The position numbers and the translations under genes were made by a program. Of a stretch of DNA of 64,000 bases, positions 45,233 through 55,651 are shown piece by piece. Within the stretch, counting starts at the first letter, position 1. Each line of letters opens with the position of its first letter. Source of the stretch: Setomelanomma holmii (Eukaryota > Ascomycota > Dothideomycetes > Pleosporales > Phaeosphaeriaceae); NCBI GenBank assembly GCA_010015745.1, contig ML978246.1, positions 62,001-126,000 of the forward strand, given 5' to 3'. Under the pieces are notes generated by a model. The model searched no databases and was not told where the DNA came from. It saw nothing but the letters and a program-made list of their open reading frames with translations.

Positions 45233-45997
45233 TCAATGCACCGTCTGCGGTTCCTCCGCACGATCTTTGAAGTCGTCAAGCAGTAAACCGCTTACACTCT
45301 CCACGATACCCTCGACAGCGGGACATACTGAACCCTGAAATGTACAGCCATGTCGGTGGCTGTACCCTGTCTTATCAGGCTCCGTCCAGCTCGGTGACCT
45401 CATCCTTTCCACATCTTTGCAGAGACTTGACAGACTCCAACCTGCGAAGGGGGGATTCGGGCGTGGCTTTACAAAATTGAGGCATTTCAGTTCCTTCGTC
45501 AGTGCGCCCACCAACATGGAATTGCATGTGAAGGACAGGTGATCTGCCCTCGGGCACTTGTAGTCGTCTGCACTCCACTTCTCCATCCACAGGTAGCAGA
45601 CTGAGATGACTTCCTCGATCGCCTTCAGTCGAGTTGTGTGAATCACATCTACTCGTGATAAGCCTTGAGAAACACAAGGCGGAGTGCCGGGCCCTACGGC
45701 TAAGACCGTGTTGCAAGACAGGTCATCGCCTCGTCCCCAGTGTCTGCGTTTCGGTCTCCTTTCAAGCGTTCTTTCAACTGCTTCGAACTTTCTTTTCAAC
45801 CCGTCAGGGACGCTATTGCCATCGTATATCTCACTTTGCCCATCAATGACCGATTTGTCGACGCCCTCACTATTGTCTTCGTGCACCTCCCAGACTGCGA
45901 ATGGTGCGCCTGTATCGTTAAGCGTTAAGAGTGTGTCTCCTGTGGGGTCAATGACAATGATGTCATTTGGGATGGAGCTCATTTGGCCTCGAGACAT
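45233..45997 (-). CDS. BTB-family relative lacking the BTB core
   Basis: A single exon of 254 residues from the ATG at 45997 (MSRGQMSSIPNDIIVIDPTG); 45982 is an alternative start. The N-terminus (IDPTGDTLLTLNDTGAPFAV) matches exon 1 of the BTB gene at 16353. The C-terminal half (LWMEKWSADDYKCP, MLVGALTKELKCLNF, MRSPSW, CPAVEGIVESVSGL) matches that gene's C-terminal module. The BTB core in between (RVSSRHL, DWDPxAL, LVDYYDC) is absent and replaced by about 80 charged residues. It therefore appears to be a shortened paralogue from an internal deletion or a chimeric exon. It has no internal stop and no intron. Function is unknown; without the core it should not dimerise through BTB. Confidence 0.6.
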   Translation of the reverse strand: MSRGQMSSIPNDIIVIDPTGDTLLTLNDTGAPFAVWEVHEDNSEGVDKSVIDGQSEIYDGNSVPDGLKRKFEAVERTLERRPKRRHWGRGDDLSCNTVLAVGPGTPPCVSQGLSRVDVIHTTRLKAIEEVISVCYLWMEKWSADDYKCPRADHLSFTCNSMLVGALTKELKCLNFVKPRPNPPFAGWSLSSLCKDVERMRSPSWTEPDKTGYSHRHGCTFQGSVCPAVEGIVESVSGLLLDDFKDRAEEPQTVH

Positions 45998-46774
45998 GTA
46001 GAGAGAACTATTCGCTCGACAAAGGAGAAACACTGAAGGTCGCGTCGCGGAAAGTAGACGCGTCGTGCTAGGACGACTAGATCGGACGATGGCTCGTGCA
46101 TACTGATTGATCAACGGAAAGTCCTGACACAAAACAATTTTAAAGTGAAGGTTTTCGAGACCTTGATCTTTCAATCAAATCGTCTATATTGTCGTGCGAG
46201 TCGGATGTACGAAGCATGGTGCGTTGTGGCCCTCTGCTCTCTTCGTCGAATTCCATAGGTCTGGGCTGTGGCTAGAGATCTTAGACCACTTTGGGCCTGG
46301 CGCCGTCGGATTTCAACCGCTGGGTGTTGACTTTCGACGGGTGACTCAGCGGTGGCTAGTGCCCCACGTTTTCAGTAAGGCGCGGTGGCTAGTGCCCGTC
46401 GAATTTCAACGCCCAGGTGTTCAATTTCAACGGCACCAGCCACAGTACGGACCCGTCGAAATCCGATCGGGACAGTCGAAACCCAAACGGGAACATCGCA
46501 ATCCAAACGGGATGTCGAATTGCGACGGCACTAGCCACAATAGGGACTCGTCGAAATCCAGCAGCTCTACGTGGCAACTCCAACACAGCAGCACTTCTTC
46601 AAGACACACCATGGACGGCTGCACTCTGCAATCGCGCGAGTCTAAAAAGCTCACTTGGGTTCAGAACGTGTAAGGAAAGCTGCAGTATGCGCCAATGGGG
46701 CGTGGGTGTGCGACGTCACATCTTAAAAAGCAACAACTCGCCCCGACCATTTTGACGTCCCGTTCGACACATGA
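45998..46774. other. Intergenic with short dispersed repeats
   Basis: No gene was recognised. The inner part (46351-46560) is made of short direct and inverted repeats, listed separately. Open frames crossing it on both strands are repeat artefacts. Confidence 0.45.
46351..46560. repeat. Cluster of direct and inverted GGCACTAGCCAC-type repeats
   Basis: GTGGCTAGTGCCC occurs at 46352-46364 and 46385-46397. Its inverse form occurs as CGGCACCAGCCACA (46431-46444) and CGGCACTAGCCACA (46526-46539). GTCGAAATCC follows each inverse copy at 46455 and 46550, and AATCCAAACGG/ACCCAAACGG recurs at 46481 and 46500. The core is also found at 30887-30898. This suggests remnants of a short non-autonomous element. 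Confidence 0.6.
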
Positions 46775-48075
46775 TCGGATATACCATACAAGCTGGCGTA
46801 TAACACGAGCGGCATAGAGCTCAAAGTCGGCAGTGGACTTGCTAGCACGTCGAGGGGCGCATTCTTCTTTCACCTACCAAGAGAGCTTCGCGACATTGTG
46901 TACGACCACCTCTGGTCTGGCATTCTCATAGCGTTTCGCTACAAGCAGCTTGTCGTCTTCGCTCGATACAAGGCAGCAGTGAGATACGAAGTTCTTAATG
47001 GCCTCCCAGCATGGCTACTGTACTTACCCACCGCGACTTCCTCACTGAAGGCATGCAGCGGTTTCACTACCAGGCACACTTCGCCGATGGCGAGCACAAC
47101 ACACTTCCTCTCTATGAGTACAAGAAGCCAAGACAGACACACGTAATTGTGTACCAGAAGAGTTCGAGACCAAACAGTGTAGCTTTGATCATCGAAGACT
47201 CGTCTTCGCAACTGCTCAATCTCCGATACGCACGGAAGCTGAAGGTCGACTATCTCTGCGCTGCCGTTGAGGTAGCCTACGACTCTCGCTAAAGATGCCG
47301 GATGCCCTTCAAGGAAGTCCGCGATTTCACATTCAGCAGATGTTGCATGCCTCACGTGGAAGTCTCAATCATACCGAAAGGCGGTCATGGTGTCTGTTCC
47401 CAGCCAAACAACAGGCCACCGGAGGCTCCCTTCGAACATATTGAGGTGCTGACCAGCCTGCTCAAAGACAAAGATATTGCATTGCAAGAGTCGGAGCTGA
47501 TCATGCGCCCTGGGTACCTTCAAATGAAGCACAGTACCCAGTTTCGGTCGGGGCGATGTATCACAGCACTGCCAAGGACCATCGTATCGACTGACATACG
47601 TTACGACTTGACATTCCTCGACCTCATTCCAAGAAATTTGCGGCGACTAACGATCAGTGTCGTTGACGATCATTTCACTACGAAAACACAAGACCGTACG
47701 ATGTGGTACGTTGATGCTATGAAAGAGCTAAGAACGCGACTTCAAAGTGCTCTCCCGAATCTGCTTGATTGTCCTGGAGACAGTATAGATGAACAATACT
47801 GGGTACGAAGCTGTGCATTTGTCACCCAAGGGGAAAGTGTCGAGGTTTTGAACGATGACGATGACGAACCAGATTCTGACACAGAGCGGCGCAGGGCCGC
47901 GATGCAGAGACTGGACAGCGACGGGTATCTGTGTGCTTGGTGGGAAGTCACCTCATTCCCTGACACTGTCAGTTGCTCGAAAGAACGAGACCGGTACTCG
48001 GAACTGGATGATGAGCTCAAGTCGTCTTCGAGGCCCCAGCGTCCATGGTCGGACTGCACAATGGTCACTTCGTGA
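46775..48075 (+). pseudogene. LPRELRD-type (F-box-like) fungal protein, broken
   Basis: An open frame from 46775 carries RGAFFFHLPRELRDIVYDHL, then IAFRYKQLVVFARYKAAVRY and GLPAWLL. This arrangement is typical of a large fungal group with an F-box-like N-terminal motif. Near 47019 the frame shifts and LTHRDFLTEGMQRFHYQAHF continues in another frame. TAA at 47290-47292 interrupts VAYDSR-RCRMPFKEVRD, after which the frame is open to 48075. The tail is acidic (LNDDDDEPDSDTERRRAAMQ). No true start could be assigned. Role unknown; the group may include ubiquitin-ligase adaptors, but that is inference. Confidence 0.55.
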
Positions 48076-48484
48076 CACACCTGACGGTACATCTTGCGTC
48101 AGACACAACAATGTCTCGTCAGAATTTGTTCCAGATGAGTACGAACGGTGAGATTGATCATATATAATGTCAGATAAGTATATGTCCCGAAAGCAGGCAG
48201 CACGACATTCACTGCGCGCACTATATACACCCCTTACTATGTATCTTGTCAAAACACAATGTACATCATGCAGTCCCTGACGGGAGTATATATCCAAACT
48301 TCACACCTGATGTTTAGTCTTCATCGAGACACAATCTCTATCCACGAACACCTCTTGCGCCGCTCTACACGCACTCCAGTTCTTGGTCTTCTATTCGAGC
48401 CGGTCTCGATACCCCAATCACTCCGGCTTTTGACCCTAGGCAGAACTGCAAGCCGGTTTTGCACTTCACTCCTTGGTTCTCAAA
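48076..48484. other. Intergenic
   Basis: Overlapping open frames occur but none shows family character. It presumably holds the promoter of the acidic-protein gene. Confidence 0.35.
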
Positions 48485-49357
48485 ATGCTCAGCCTAGAGA
48501 CTCTATCCCCGACTCGCTCTTCGTTCAGCATATCGACAGTTTCGACTATCCACCCTACTCCACCTTCGACAAGGATCTCCACACTCCCCAGCACCGAGCC
48601 CGCCTTGTCTCAAAATTCGCCATCGCTAACTCCATTGCACATACTTGAGCAAACTTCACTTGCCTCATGTGATATCTGCAATTATCTCTTAGCCCATCTC
48701 CTGGTGTTCAACGGCCACCCTGACACTGATTTGGCGGATACTATCCTTGAACACGCCTTCAATCATGACTTGAGCGTCACGATCAGTAATCATGTTTGGA
48801 ACTATGCTATGGAGTACCAGAAGCAGACTCAGCAATCATGGGCTAAGCAACCTTCGCCGCAGTGAGATGTGGACATGGGTGAAGAGAACGAGGCAGTGAA
48901 TGAGAGCATCAACGATGCTAAGCGAGAAGCTGTCGAGTCCGCAGTCGACGACGTTACCTACGACATGGACGACATGGACATCGACGGAAATGCGGAAGGC
49001 AATGCCCAGGACGAAGATGACGATGACATGCGCACTATGGCCAGTGGCGAAGATGATGATCCTGACGATGGCGAAGATCATGAGCTTGAGTATGCCGATG
49101 TCGAGAACTATTGGTCTCGCAACGACGATGCTGACCAGACTCGACAGCCTCATCTATCCCCCCAACGACCATGCCAAACAGTGTTCGAAAACCTGCGATC
49201 CGTGGATCAGATGCGAATGTTGCGCGAATGTTTCAAGACACCGGAGCAATGAGAATTCGAACGACGCGCGCGGATCGTCAAATGGGTCCGCGGAGTGCAA
49301 AGCGCTGCGGATGATATGGTTTGGGCAGAAAAGAATGCCCGCAATGTTATTCATTGA
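48485..49357 (+). pseudogene. Acidic protein of unknown function with two in-frame UGA codons
   Basis: One frame from the ATG at 48485 (MLSLETLSPTRSSFSIST) continues to 49357, interrupted only by TGA at 48863-48865 and 49250-49252. The first part is Ser/Thr/Pro-rich and then more structured (LASCDICNYLLAHLLVFNGH, FNHDLSVTISNHVWNYAMEY). After the first TGA it is very acidic (YDMDDMDIDG, GEDDDPDDGED). After the second TGA it continues EFERRARIVKWVRGVQSAAD to NVIH, where EQW would fit. Coding character on both sides of each stop is my reason for treating it as one locus. Two separate short genes, or a gene ending at the first stop, are possible. No family was recognised. Confidence 0.35.
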
Positions 49358-49530
49358 CCTGGTTCGGTACAGTAGGCGCTGGAGATCGTGAGCTGACTGC
49401 CGACAGAACTTGTCTTTGAACATAGAACTACGATGTAATATGTGATTGACATTATGCTCCTCTTAAGATGTGCACCAAGATGTGAAATGCCCCTAATCTT
49501 GTCAGTTCGCATCCTCCACATGATATACAT

Positions 49531-51795
49531 CTACACGAAATCAAAAACATCCCCCTTATCCCCAATCATCTTCCCCACCCTCTTCGTCCCCACAATTCTA
49601 TCCAGCTCCATTCTTTCCCACTTGCTAAAGCACACCCTAACGTTTGCTTCCGCCCTACTAATCTCAGCGCGCTCGATACTCTTGCCAATGAAGCCCAGGA
49701 CTTCTTCGTAGAAAATTGGATTCTCCGGCACGCCGTAAAAGACCACTCTTTTCACACCCCGGATGTTGTACCTGTGGAAGTGGTGTGCGCGGCCCGTGTA
49801 AAGCAGCAGCGAGTGCTTGCCATTCATGAAGTGCGAGCGTGCTTTTCGCACGTCGGTCTGATCCGTGTATTCGCTTATCGAGGCGTAGGAGATCTCGGTG
49901 TCGACGAGGGAGTTGCGCACGCGTACGAAATCGAGGTATGAGGGGATGAAGACCAACACGCCAGCTCCGCCTTCGAGGGGCTTTGGCAAGCGCATGATGG
50001 ACGGCATGACGGTCGAGCTAAAGTACTTGAAACGGGCGTTTGGATCTGTGAGATGTGATGGCGAGTCGAAGCGCAGGAAGCTTTGCTTGATCCCGTAGGA
50101 TAATGATTCAATGAGGCCTGAAGTGAAGGTGGCTGTGTACTTGAGTCGTCCAGCAACGTTGCACATATGCTTGTTGTACAGTGTATTGATCTTGGGTGTG
50201 AGGAAGGCGGAGAGGACAATTGTCTGACGGATGTACTTGGCGTGGTCGTCCAGATACCATGATCGAACACGGGAGAAGTCGCAGCCGTGCGCATCCTTTG
50301 GTTGTAAGTTGAGATGCTCAAAAACAAACTCGGCATGCTCCCAATTTTGCATTAGCGTTGCATCGGCTTGCTCCATGATGACCATCTCGATGGACGATAA
50401 GAAGTCGTAGTCTCGTTTCTTCGGGTCGCCAGACTCGATGGCTCGTCGCAAACCCAGTGTTGATGCGAAGATGATGTCGGAGTTGTAGAAGGTTGAGTAT
50501 AGCTTCAGCGTCTTGCGCGTCAACTTGACGCCTACACGGAACTCATTTTCGTCGTTGCCCTCGAAGAGTTCTCTGAAATCTGCTGGCTTGTCATCCGAAA
50601 ATTTCTTCTCGTCCAGTGAGAAGCTATCGAGAAATCGTTTCTTATTCTCTTGTTGCTCGAAGCTCGCCAGCTTGGTGATGGACTCCAGTACTCGAACACA
50701 CGCCTGTTTCGTTTCGAGTAAAAAGAGCACTTTCGGTCGTGTGAAGCCTTGGTCCCGATATTCCACATCTGCATCCTCGTTCGCCGCCGCCAGCTTTGCG
50801 TTGTTCTTTAGCACTTTATCCCGTCCAGTTAGAACGTGATTCAGCGCGTGCAGGCAAGTAATATCGCGAAGTCGTCCTGCGTTCTGGACTGTTCTGGCGC
50901 CAAAGAGGACGTCCTGGTATGCGAAAATGGAAGGTGCGATAGCTCGCTCAGCGCCCTCCTTGAAAGTGCCAACTATCTTATGGGCATTATCGGCCAGTCG
51001 TGCCTTCAATTGGACGTCGCGAGTGCTCCTTACTCGTGGTCGTTCCAGGGCTATATTTTCTGCACTGGGTGTTTGCAGCACACCTCTTCCTCCTCCATAC
51101 TCAACCTTCTTCGCTGACCATTGATTCTTCGATATTCGTTCCACTCGTATCGCTAACTCGCTTTCATCTTGTGCCGCGAAATGTTTTTCGTACAAGGCTT
51201 CTTTGGACAAGTCATCGTCGGCGCCCTCTGGCTCGTTCACTTCTGCGGACTCTTGTACCTCAGCAACGGCATTCCGTGGAGACAGACCTTGACGCTCTGG
51301 TTGCAGTACAGCCTCTTCTTCGAAATCCCCAAGCTCATGCAGTTCTACCATCACATGGGGGACTTCCCGGACAACCAAGCTCTCTTGCTCTATCTTGCGC
51401 CGCTTCCGACGTGGTTGCTCTGCCACATTATACTCGAGCGGCGACCCATTGGAGAGTATTGGGGCGTGTTGCGACAGCGATTTCATCAGTACGGCATATG
51501 CATTTGAGGTGGGTTGTGCGTCTTCTTCGTCGTCTTCCTCAGAGGCAGATGCGTCGGATTCATCAGACTGACTTTCTTCAGGTTTGGGCGATTGTCGCGT
51601 CGCGGAAGCGCTGCATGGCGTCAGCATGTCAACTCCAACTGTCGCAAAGCACATCCGTACTCACGCGTCGTCCACCTCGTCTCTCGTTCTCGCCGCCGCA
51701 AACCCGCCTCGCTTTCGGCCTCTGGATCCACCTCTTCCTCTTGGTGCTCCCCTGCCCCGACCACGAAACCCGCCTCTTCCTCTCATTGGTGCCAT
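49531..51795 (-). CDS. UTP25: U3 snoRNP-associated protein Utp25 (DEF homologue)
   Basis: Exon 1 (51795-51665) and exon 2 (51610-49531) join in phase 2 to give 736 residues. Exon 1 encodes an Arg/Gly-rich tail (MRGRGGFRGRGRGAPRGRGG). Next come an acidic stretch (SDASASEEDDEEDAQ), SKEALYEKHF, and the family core: IFAYQDVLFGARTVQNAGRL, RPKVLFLLETKQACVRVLES, FYNSDIIFASTLGLRRAIES, DYDFLSSIEMVIMEQADATL and KYIRQTIVLSAFLTPKINTL. The C-terminal YTGRAHHFHRYNIRGVKRVV and FSKWERMELDRIVGTKRVGK are characteristic. Utp25 is a helicase-like but ATPase-inactive nucleolar factor of the SSU processome that matures 18S rRNA. The gene is intact and divergent from eIF3f. Confidence 0.93.
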
Positions 51796-52049
51796 TCTTG
51801 TCCTTTCTTTTTTGCGATCACTTTGATATATTCCCAGCTATGTTGTCGAAGTTCAGACTTCACAAGTTGTTCGAGGCTAATGCACATGAAAGTCCCCACC
51901 AGAAAATAAAATCTGGTGGCCCGTGCCTAGCGAAACGCACCTGCCCAGATTTCGCGAACAATATCAGTTTACCCCACCTCATTCACGCTGTCGACCGCCT
52001 CCCGTCGCCTCACCAACACCCTCACCCCTCGGAATCTCGTCAGCCCACC
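51796..52049. promoter_or_regulatory. Shared divergent promoter of UTP25 and eIF3f
   Basis: Only 254 bp separate the two start codons, so both core promoters and leaders must lie here. Both genes serve ribosome supply and translation, which would suit joint control. No TATA box was seen, as is common for housekeeping genes. Confidence 0.55.
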
Positions 52050-53185
52050 ATGTCCGAGCGAGACTCCTTCCTCCACCTTGCGCGCCCGCTTGGCCCAGCT
52101 CCCGTCGGCGCCCAGCCATCGACTGCCCCGCTGAATGTCGCTATACAACCCCAGGTACGCGCCGGCACAGGCAGAGTGAATGTAGCTTCAGTTACTAATA
52201 CGTCGCGTCAAGGCTGTTTTCTCGATACTCGATCACGCTCTCCGCCGGCCCGCCGACCAAGAACGCGTTATCGGCACACTTCTCGGAACCCGCAGCGAAG
52301 ATGGCACCGAAATCGAGATCCGAAATTGCTATGCCGTCCCACACACCGAAACAGCCGAGCAGGTTGAGGTAGACATGGACTACCAGAAGCAAATGCTGGC
52401 CCTTCACCTCCGTGCCAACCCCCGCGAAGTCCTCGTTGGCTGGTATGCGACCAGCAGCGACCTCAACACGTTCTCCGCCCTCATCCAGAACTTCTACAGC
52501 CAACAAGGCGACGGCACATGGCCACATCCCGCAGTACATCTCACAGTATCGACAGTCCCAGGCCAAGACATCGAGTCACGGACATACATCTCCGCACCCA
52601 TTGGCGTGACTGCTGAGCGCGCGGCCGATTCGTGCTTGTTCATCCCAGTACCGCACGAGATCAAGTACGGCGAGGCAGAGAAGTCGGGACTAGAGCTCAT
52701 CTCGTCGGCAAAGGATCGCGAGGATAGGTCACAAGAGATCATGACCGATCTCGACTCGTTGGAGCGCGCTGTACAGCACGTCCTGGACATGTTGGAGCGT
52801 GTTTCAAATTATGTCAACAATGTGCTGGACGAGGAGGCCGAGCCATCATCAGCGCTAGGACAGTTCTTGATGAACGCTCTCAGTCTAGCACCAAAGGTTG
52901 ACCCCGCCGACATTGAGCGCGACTTGTGAGTCCACTGCCATCCCTTCCGAAATCTCCACGCTAACACATCCCAGCAACAACCACATCCAAGACGTCCTCG
53001 TCGTATCGTACCTCGCCAACACCATCCGCACCCAGATCGACCTTTCGAACCGCCTCGCAACCGCCGCGCTCACAATGGGCGGAACTGATGCTCTCGCTGG
53101 CGACGGCCAAAAAGACGGAGGCGACAGGAAACAGGGCGGTGATCGGAGGGGCAAAGGCCGGCAGCAGAGAGCACAGGAAGCATGA
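52050..53185 (+). CDS. eIF3f: Translation initiation factor eIF3 subunit f
   Basis: Exons 52050-52154, 52213-52925 and 52975-53185 join in phase to give 342 residues. The first intron has a TTACTAAT branch site. The MPN domain covers about residues 22-170 (NVAIQPQ, AVFSILDHALRRPADQERVI, GTLLGTRSEDGTEIEI, LVGWYATSSDLN). It lacks the catalytic His-x-His...Asp set of JAMM proteases, as expected for eIF3f. The C-terminal helical part (SNYVNNVLDEE, NNHIQDVLVVSYLANTIRTQ) is the PCI/MPN bundle region. The tail is Gly/Lys/Arg-rich. The protein is a non-catalytic subunit of eIF3, which loads mRNA onto the 40S ribosome. Confidence 0.93.
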
Positions 53186-54080
53186 ATATAATTCGACGGA
53201 ATGTGTTTAGAAAAAGAGCTTGGGGTCGGCGGCGTGGCTAAGGGGCTGTTCCAGATGATCGGATAATTCGAGACACTCTGGATGCGGCAAATGTTAGCGG
53301 AAAGGTTATGGAGCCTCTGCGCGAAAATGTTTGGGACTGCGCGAGTCAATGAGGACCAAGGATATTGAGCCGGGCGTGGGGAGGATGAACGAGCTCATGA
53401 TGAATGAGCGATATGGCATTACCGGGCTCTGTACCATTATAACAGGCCTATCTTGCATGCATTAGGCCGCGCTTCAAGAGAAGCGTGAATTGAAACAATT
53501 CGAAATTCTCCGGACTGTGCCCAACGAATGCGCAAACATGAAGCAACAGTGCCACAAGTCACATGCTGATCTTTTGCGCGCAGTAACGTTGAACAGCAAT
53601 ACTTCGGAAAAGTAATAGAAAGACGACTTTGTATGCCGAAGCTTCAAGCCCTGAGACCATGCCTTTGCCAGCAGAGTGATGAAGTGAGACGAGCTATGTC
53701 CAAGTCTTACATGGTGCTCAGCCACTCCAGGCTTTCTCTGGACAAAAAAAGCATGAAATCTAGGATGTACGCCAGAATCCGCTGTTCCAATGCCAGAATC
53801 CTTTTCCACCCACGCATGGGCATAGCCATATGCCACGATCAACGCCATGCAAGGTCTATATTCTGGAATGTCGTGCTCGAAGGCCTTTTTGCTTGAGGCC
53901 GAGAAGTCAGACGTTCATTCGTAAAGACGTCGATTATACGGTTCGCATCGTTCCCGGCTCCGCGTTTATCTGTCACGTCTCTAACATGCGAAGGTGGTTT
54001 TTGATGGCGTCGTCCACTGGGCTTTTGGAACCGCCGGTGCATACTCGATCATGCGTGATGAGTAGCTGTGCGAATCGCTC
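53186..54080. other. Intergenic between convergent genes
   Basis: It holds the 3' flanks of eIF3f and TAF13. Overlapping frames at 53474-54042 show no coding character. Confidence 0.4.
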
Positions 54081-54852
54081 TCATCCACTCCGCACAGTAC
54101 TTGCATCATCCCCACCTCCATCCACCCGACTCTTATCCTTCTTCTTCCTCTTCTTCTTCGGCTCGCCGTCCTCCTCACCCCCCTTATCCTTCTTCTTCCT
54201 CCCTTGACCCGCACCCGCATCTCCCTTTTCCCCCTCTCCACCCTCCTCCGGGCCTCCATCCTTGCCCAACACCGCGCCCTCATCCGTATCAAACGCCTTC
54301 CTCTTGCGCTTCAAATCCTTATCCGTCTCGAGCATATCACTGACCCTGCCTAACTTGACCGTATCCCGGCGTAACATGAACTTGAAATCATCGAGCTTTA
54401 TCTTCGCACGACGCGCATGGTGCGCGACAGATGCGGCTTCGTGGCATGTTTCGATGATATAATCGGTTATGATTTCGTCGAGGACGCGCACGGTTTCGGG
54501 GAGCGGAAAGTCGTTGTCGCCAAAGGCGCGGAGGAACGATTCTACTGAAGAGGGCGTGTTAGTTGTTTGTGAGTGGGCGTCGTGGGTGCGGCGGAGGGGG
54601 AGGCGTGGGAGAGGTGGGATTGGCATTTTGGCGGGTGGGTTGAGTCGCGGTTTTGCGATTCGTGTCGATGTTCATGGGGTGTAGAGAGTAGAAGAGAGAG
54701 AATCCAGGAATATCATAAGATGAAGAAAATACAAGTGAAGGTAGAGGCGCGACAGACAAACGAAGGCTCTGGGTGAGGGTGAAGGCACACTTACAGTCTG
54801 GCGTTGGGAACTGCTGGCCCTTCTGGCGCAATCGCATGCGCACTTCCGTCAT
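54081..54852 (-). CDS. TAF13: TFIID subunit TAF13
   Basis: Exon 1 (54852-54795) encodes MTEVRMRLRQKGQQFPTPD. Exon 2 (54544-54081) follows after a 250-nt intron (GTAAGT donor, CTTCAG acceptor) joined in phase 1, giving 173 residues. The histone fold reads LESFLRAFGDNDFPLPETVR, then VLDEIITDYIIETCHEAASV and AHHARRAKIKLDDFKFMLRR. The order and spacing fit TAF13, which pairs with TAF11 in TFIID and contacts TBP. The C-terminal 70 residues are a Lys/Gly/Glu-rich tail absent from short homologues and probably disordered. The intron is about five times longer than most others in the window. Confidence 0.9.
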
Positions 54853-55277
54853 CTTGTGAGCTCACACGTCGCCCAGATTGTTTGCTGTCTTGGAGTGCTA
54901 AGACACTTGTGCCTTCACCCGACGCGCGATGCGCCTGCCCTCTCCTTGTGTCTCGCGACCTTTGTTGGGTTCCTGTATTTCTCGTGGGCGTGCGGTATTT
55001 GTGACTATTTGACGATCGCTAGCACTTCTATCGCAGAGCGGGGTCGGTCGGCTTGAACAATGGTAATAGCTAGAGGATGGAATTGAAGTGGTGGTTCGAA
55101 GTGGTAAAGTCGCGACTTCCTAGCACATGCGATGACGATCTCCCGTGCACGCGCACAGACACCTCTCACATTCAACACCACCAATCTGTCCGCAACATCA
55201 GGCATCTAGACACACTCCACTTCCACGCAACACGTCGCCGGCCTTACACGCCGAATCCCGCGCACACCCCAATCAAG
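54853..55277. other. Divergent promoter region of TAF13 and KSH1
   Basis: 425 bp between two divergent housekeeping genes. No TATA box or other motif was singled out. Confidence 0.4.
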
Positions 55278-55651
55278 ATGGTATGCATCACTCCGCTGCC
55301 TACTACCTATGCAACAACTAACAGACCGTTGTTCAGACTGCCCTCTTCAACTTCCAGTCCCTCCTCCTCGTCATCCTGCTCACAATCTGCACCTCGACAT
55401 ACGCGCACTACGTCTTCCCCGGGATAATCGACCGCAACAAGGACAACTACTTTGTGGCGCCGTTTTGGAAGGCTGCGCGCGTGGGCGAGCGCATGAGTCC
55501 GTATGTTAGCATTGCATGTGTGGTCATGGCTGTAAGTGTGATTTCTTGATTGGGGGAGGAGAGATGGTAAGATGGGAAGGGAGCGTGGTATGATCGGTGT
55601 GGAAATTTGGCTGTGGCTGACTTTGGATAGGCGCTTGAGTTCATGGGATGA
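55278..55651 (+). CDS. KSH1: Ksh1 (kish) secretory-pathway membrane protein
   Basis: Exon 1 holds only the start codon (55278-55280). Exon 2 is 55337-55531 and exon 3 is 55631-55651. They join in phase 0 to give 72 residues, the standard length of the family. The sequence TALFNFQSLLLVILLTICTS starts with a signal-like hydrophobic helix. IDRNKDN and FWKAARVGERMSPYV match the conserved kish region, and a second hydrophobic segment follows (VSIACVVMA). For exon 2 I chose the acceptor TTCAG at 55332-55336; the AACAG 12 nt earlier would add four residues before the conserved start. Ksh1/TMEM167 is an essential small protein of the early secretory pathway. Confidence 0.88.

Noticed and set aside
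13247..49357. Classical RIP as the cause of the stops
   Set aside because: Many of the stops are TGA at Trp, which requires a change in a CpC context. RIP would favour CpA changes giving TAG or TAA, and the genes are not visibly TpA-saturated or repeated. A RIP index should still be calculated.
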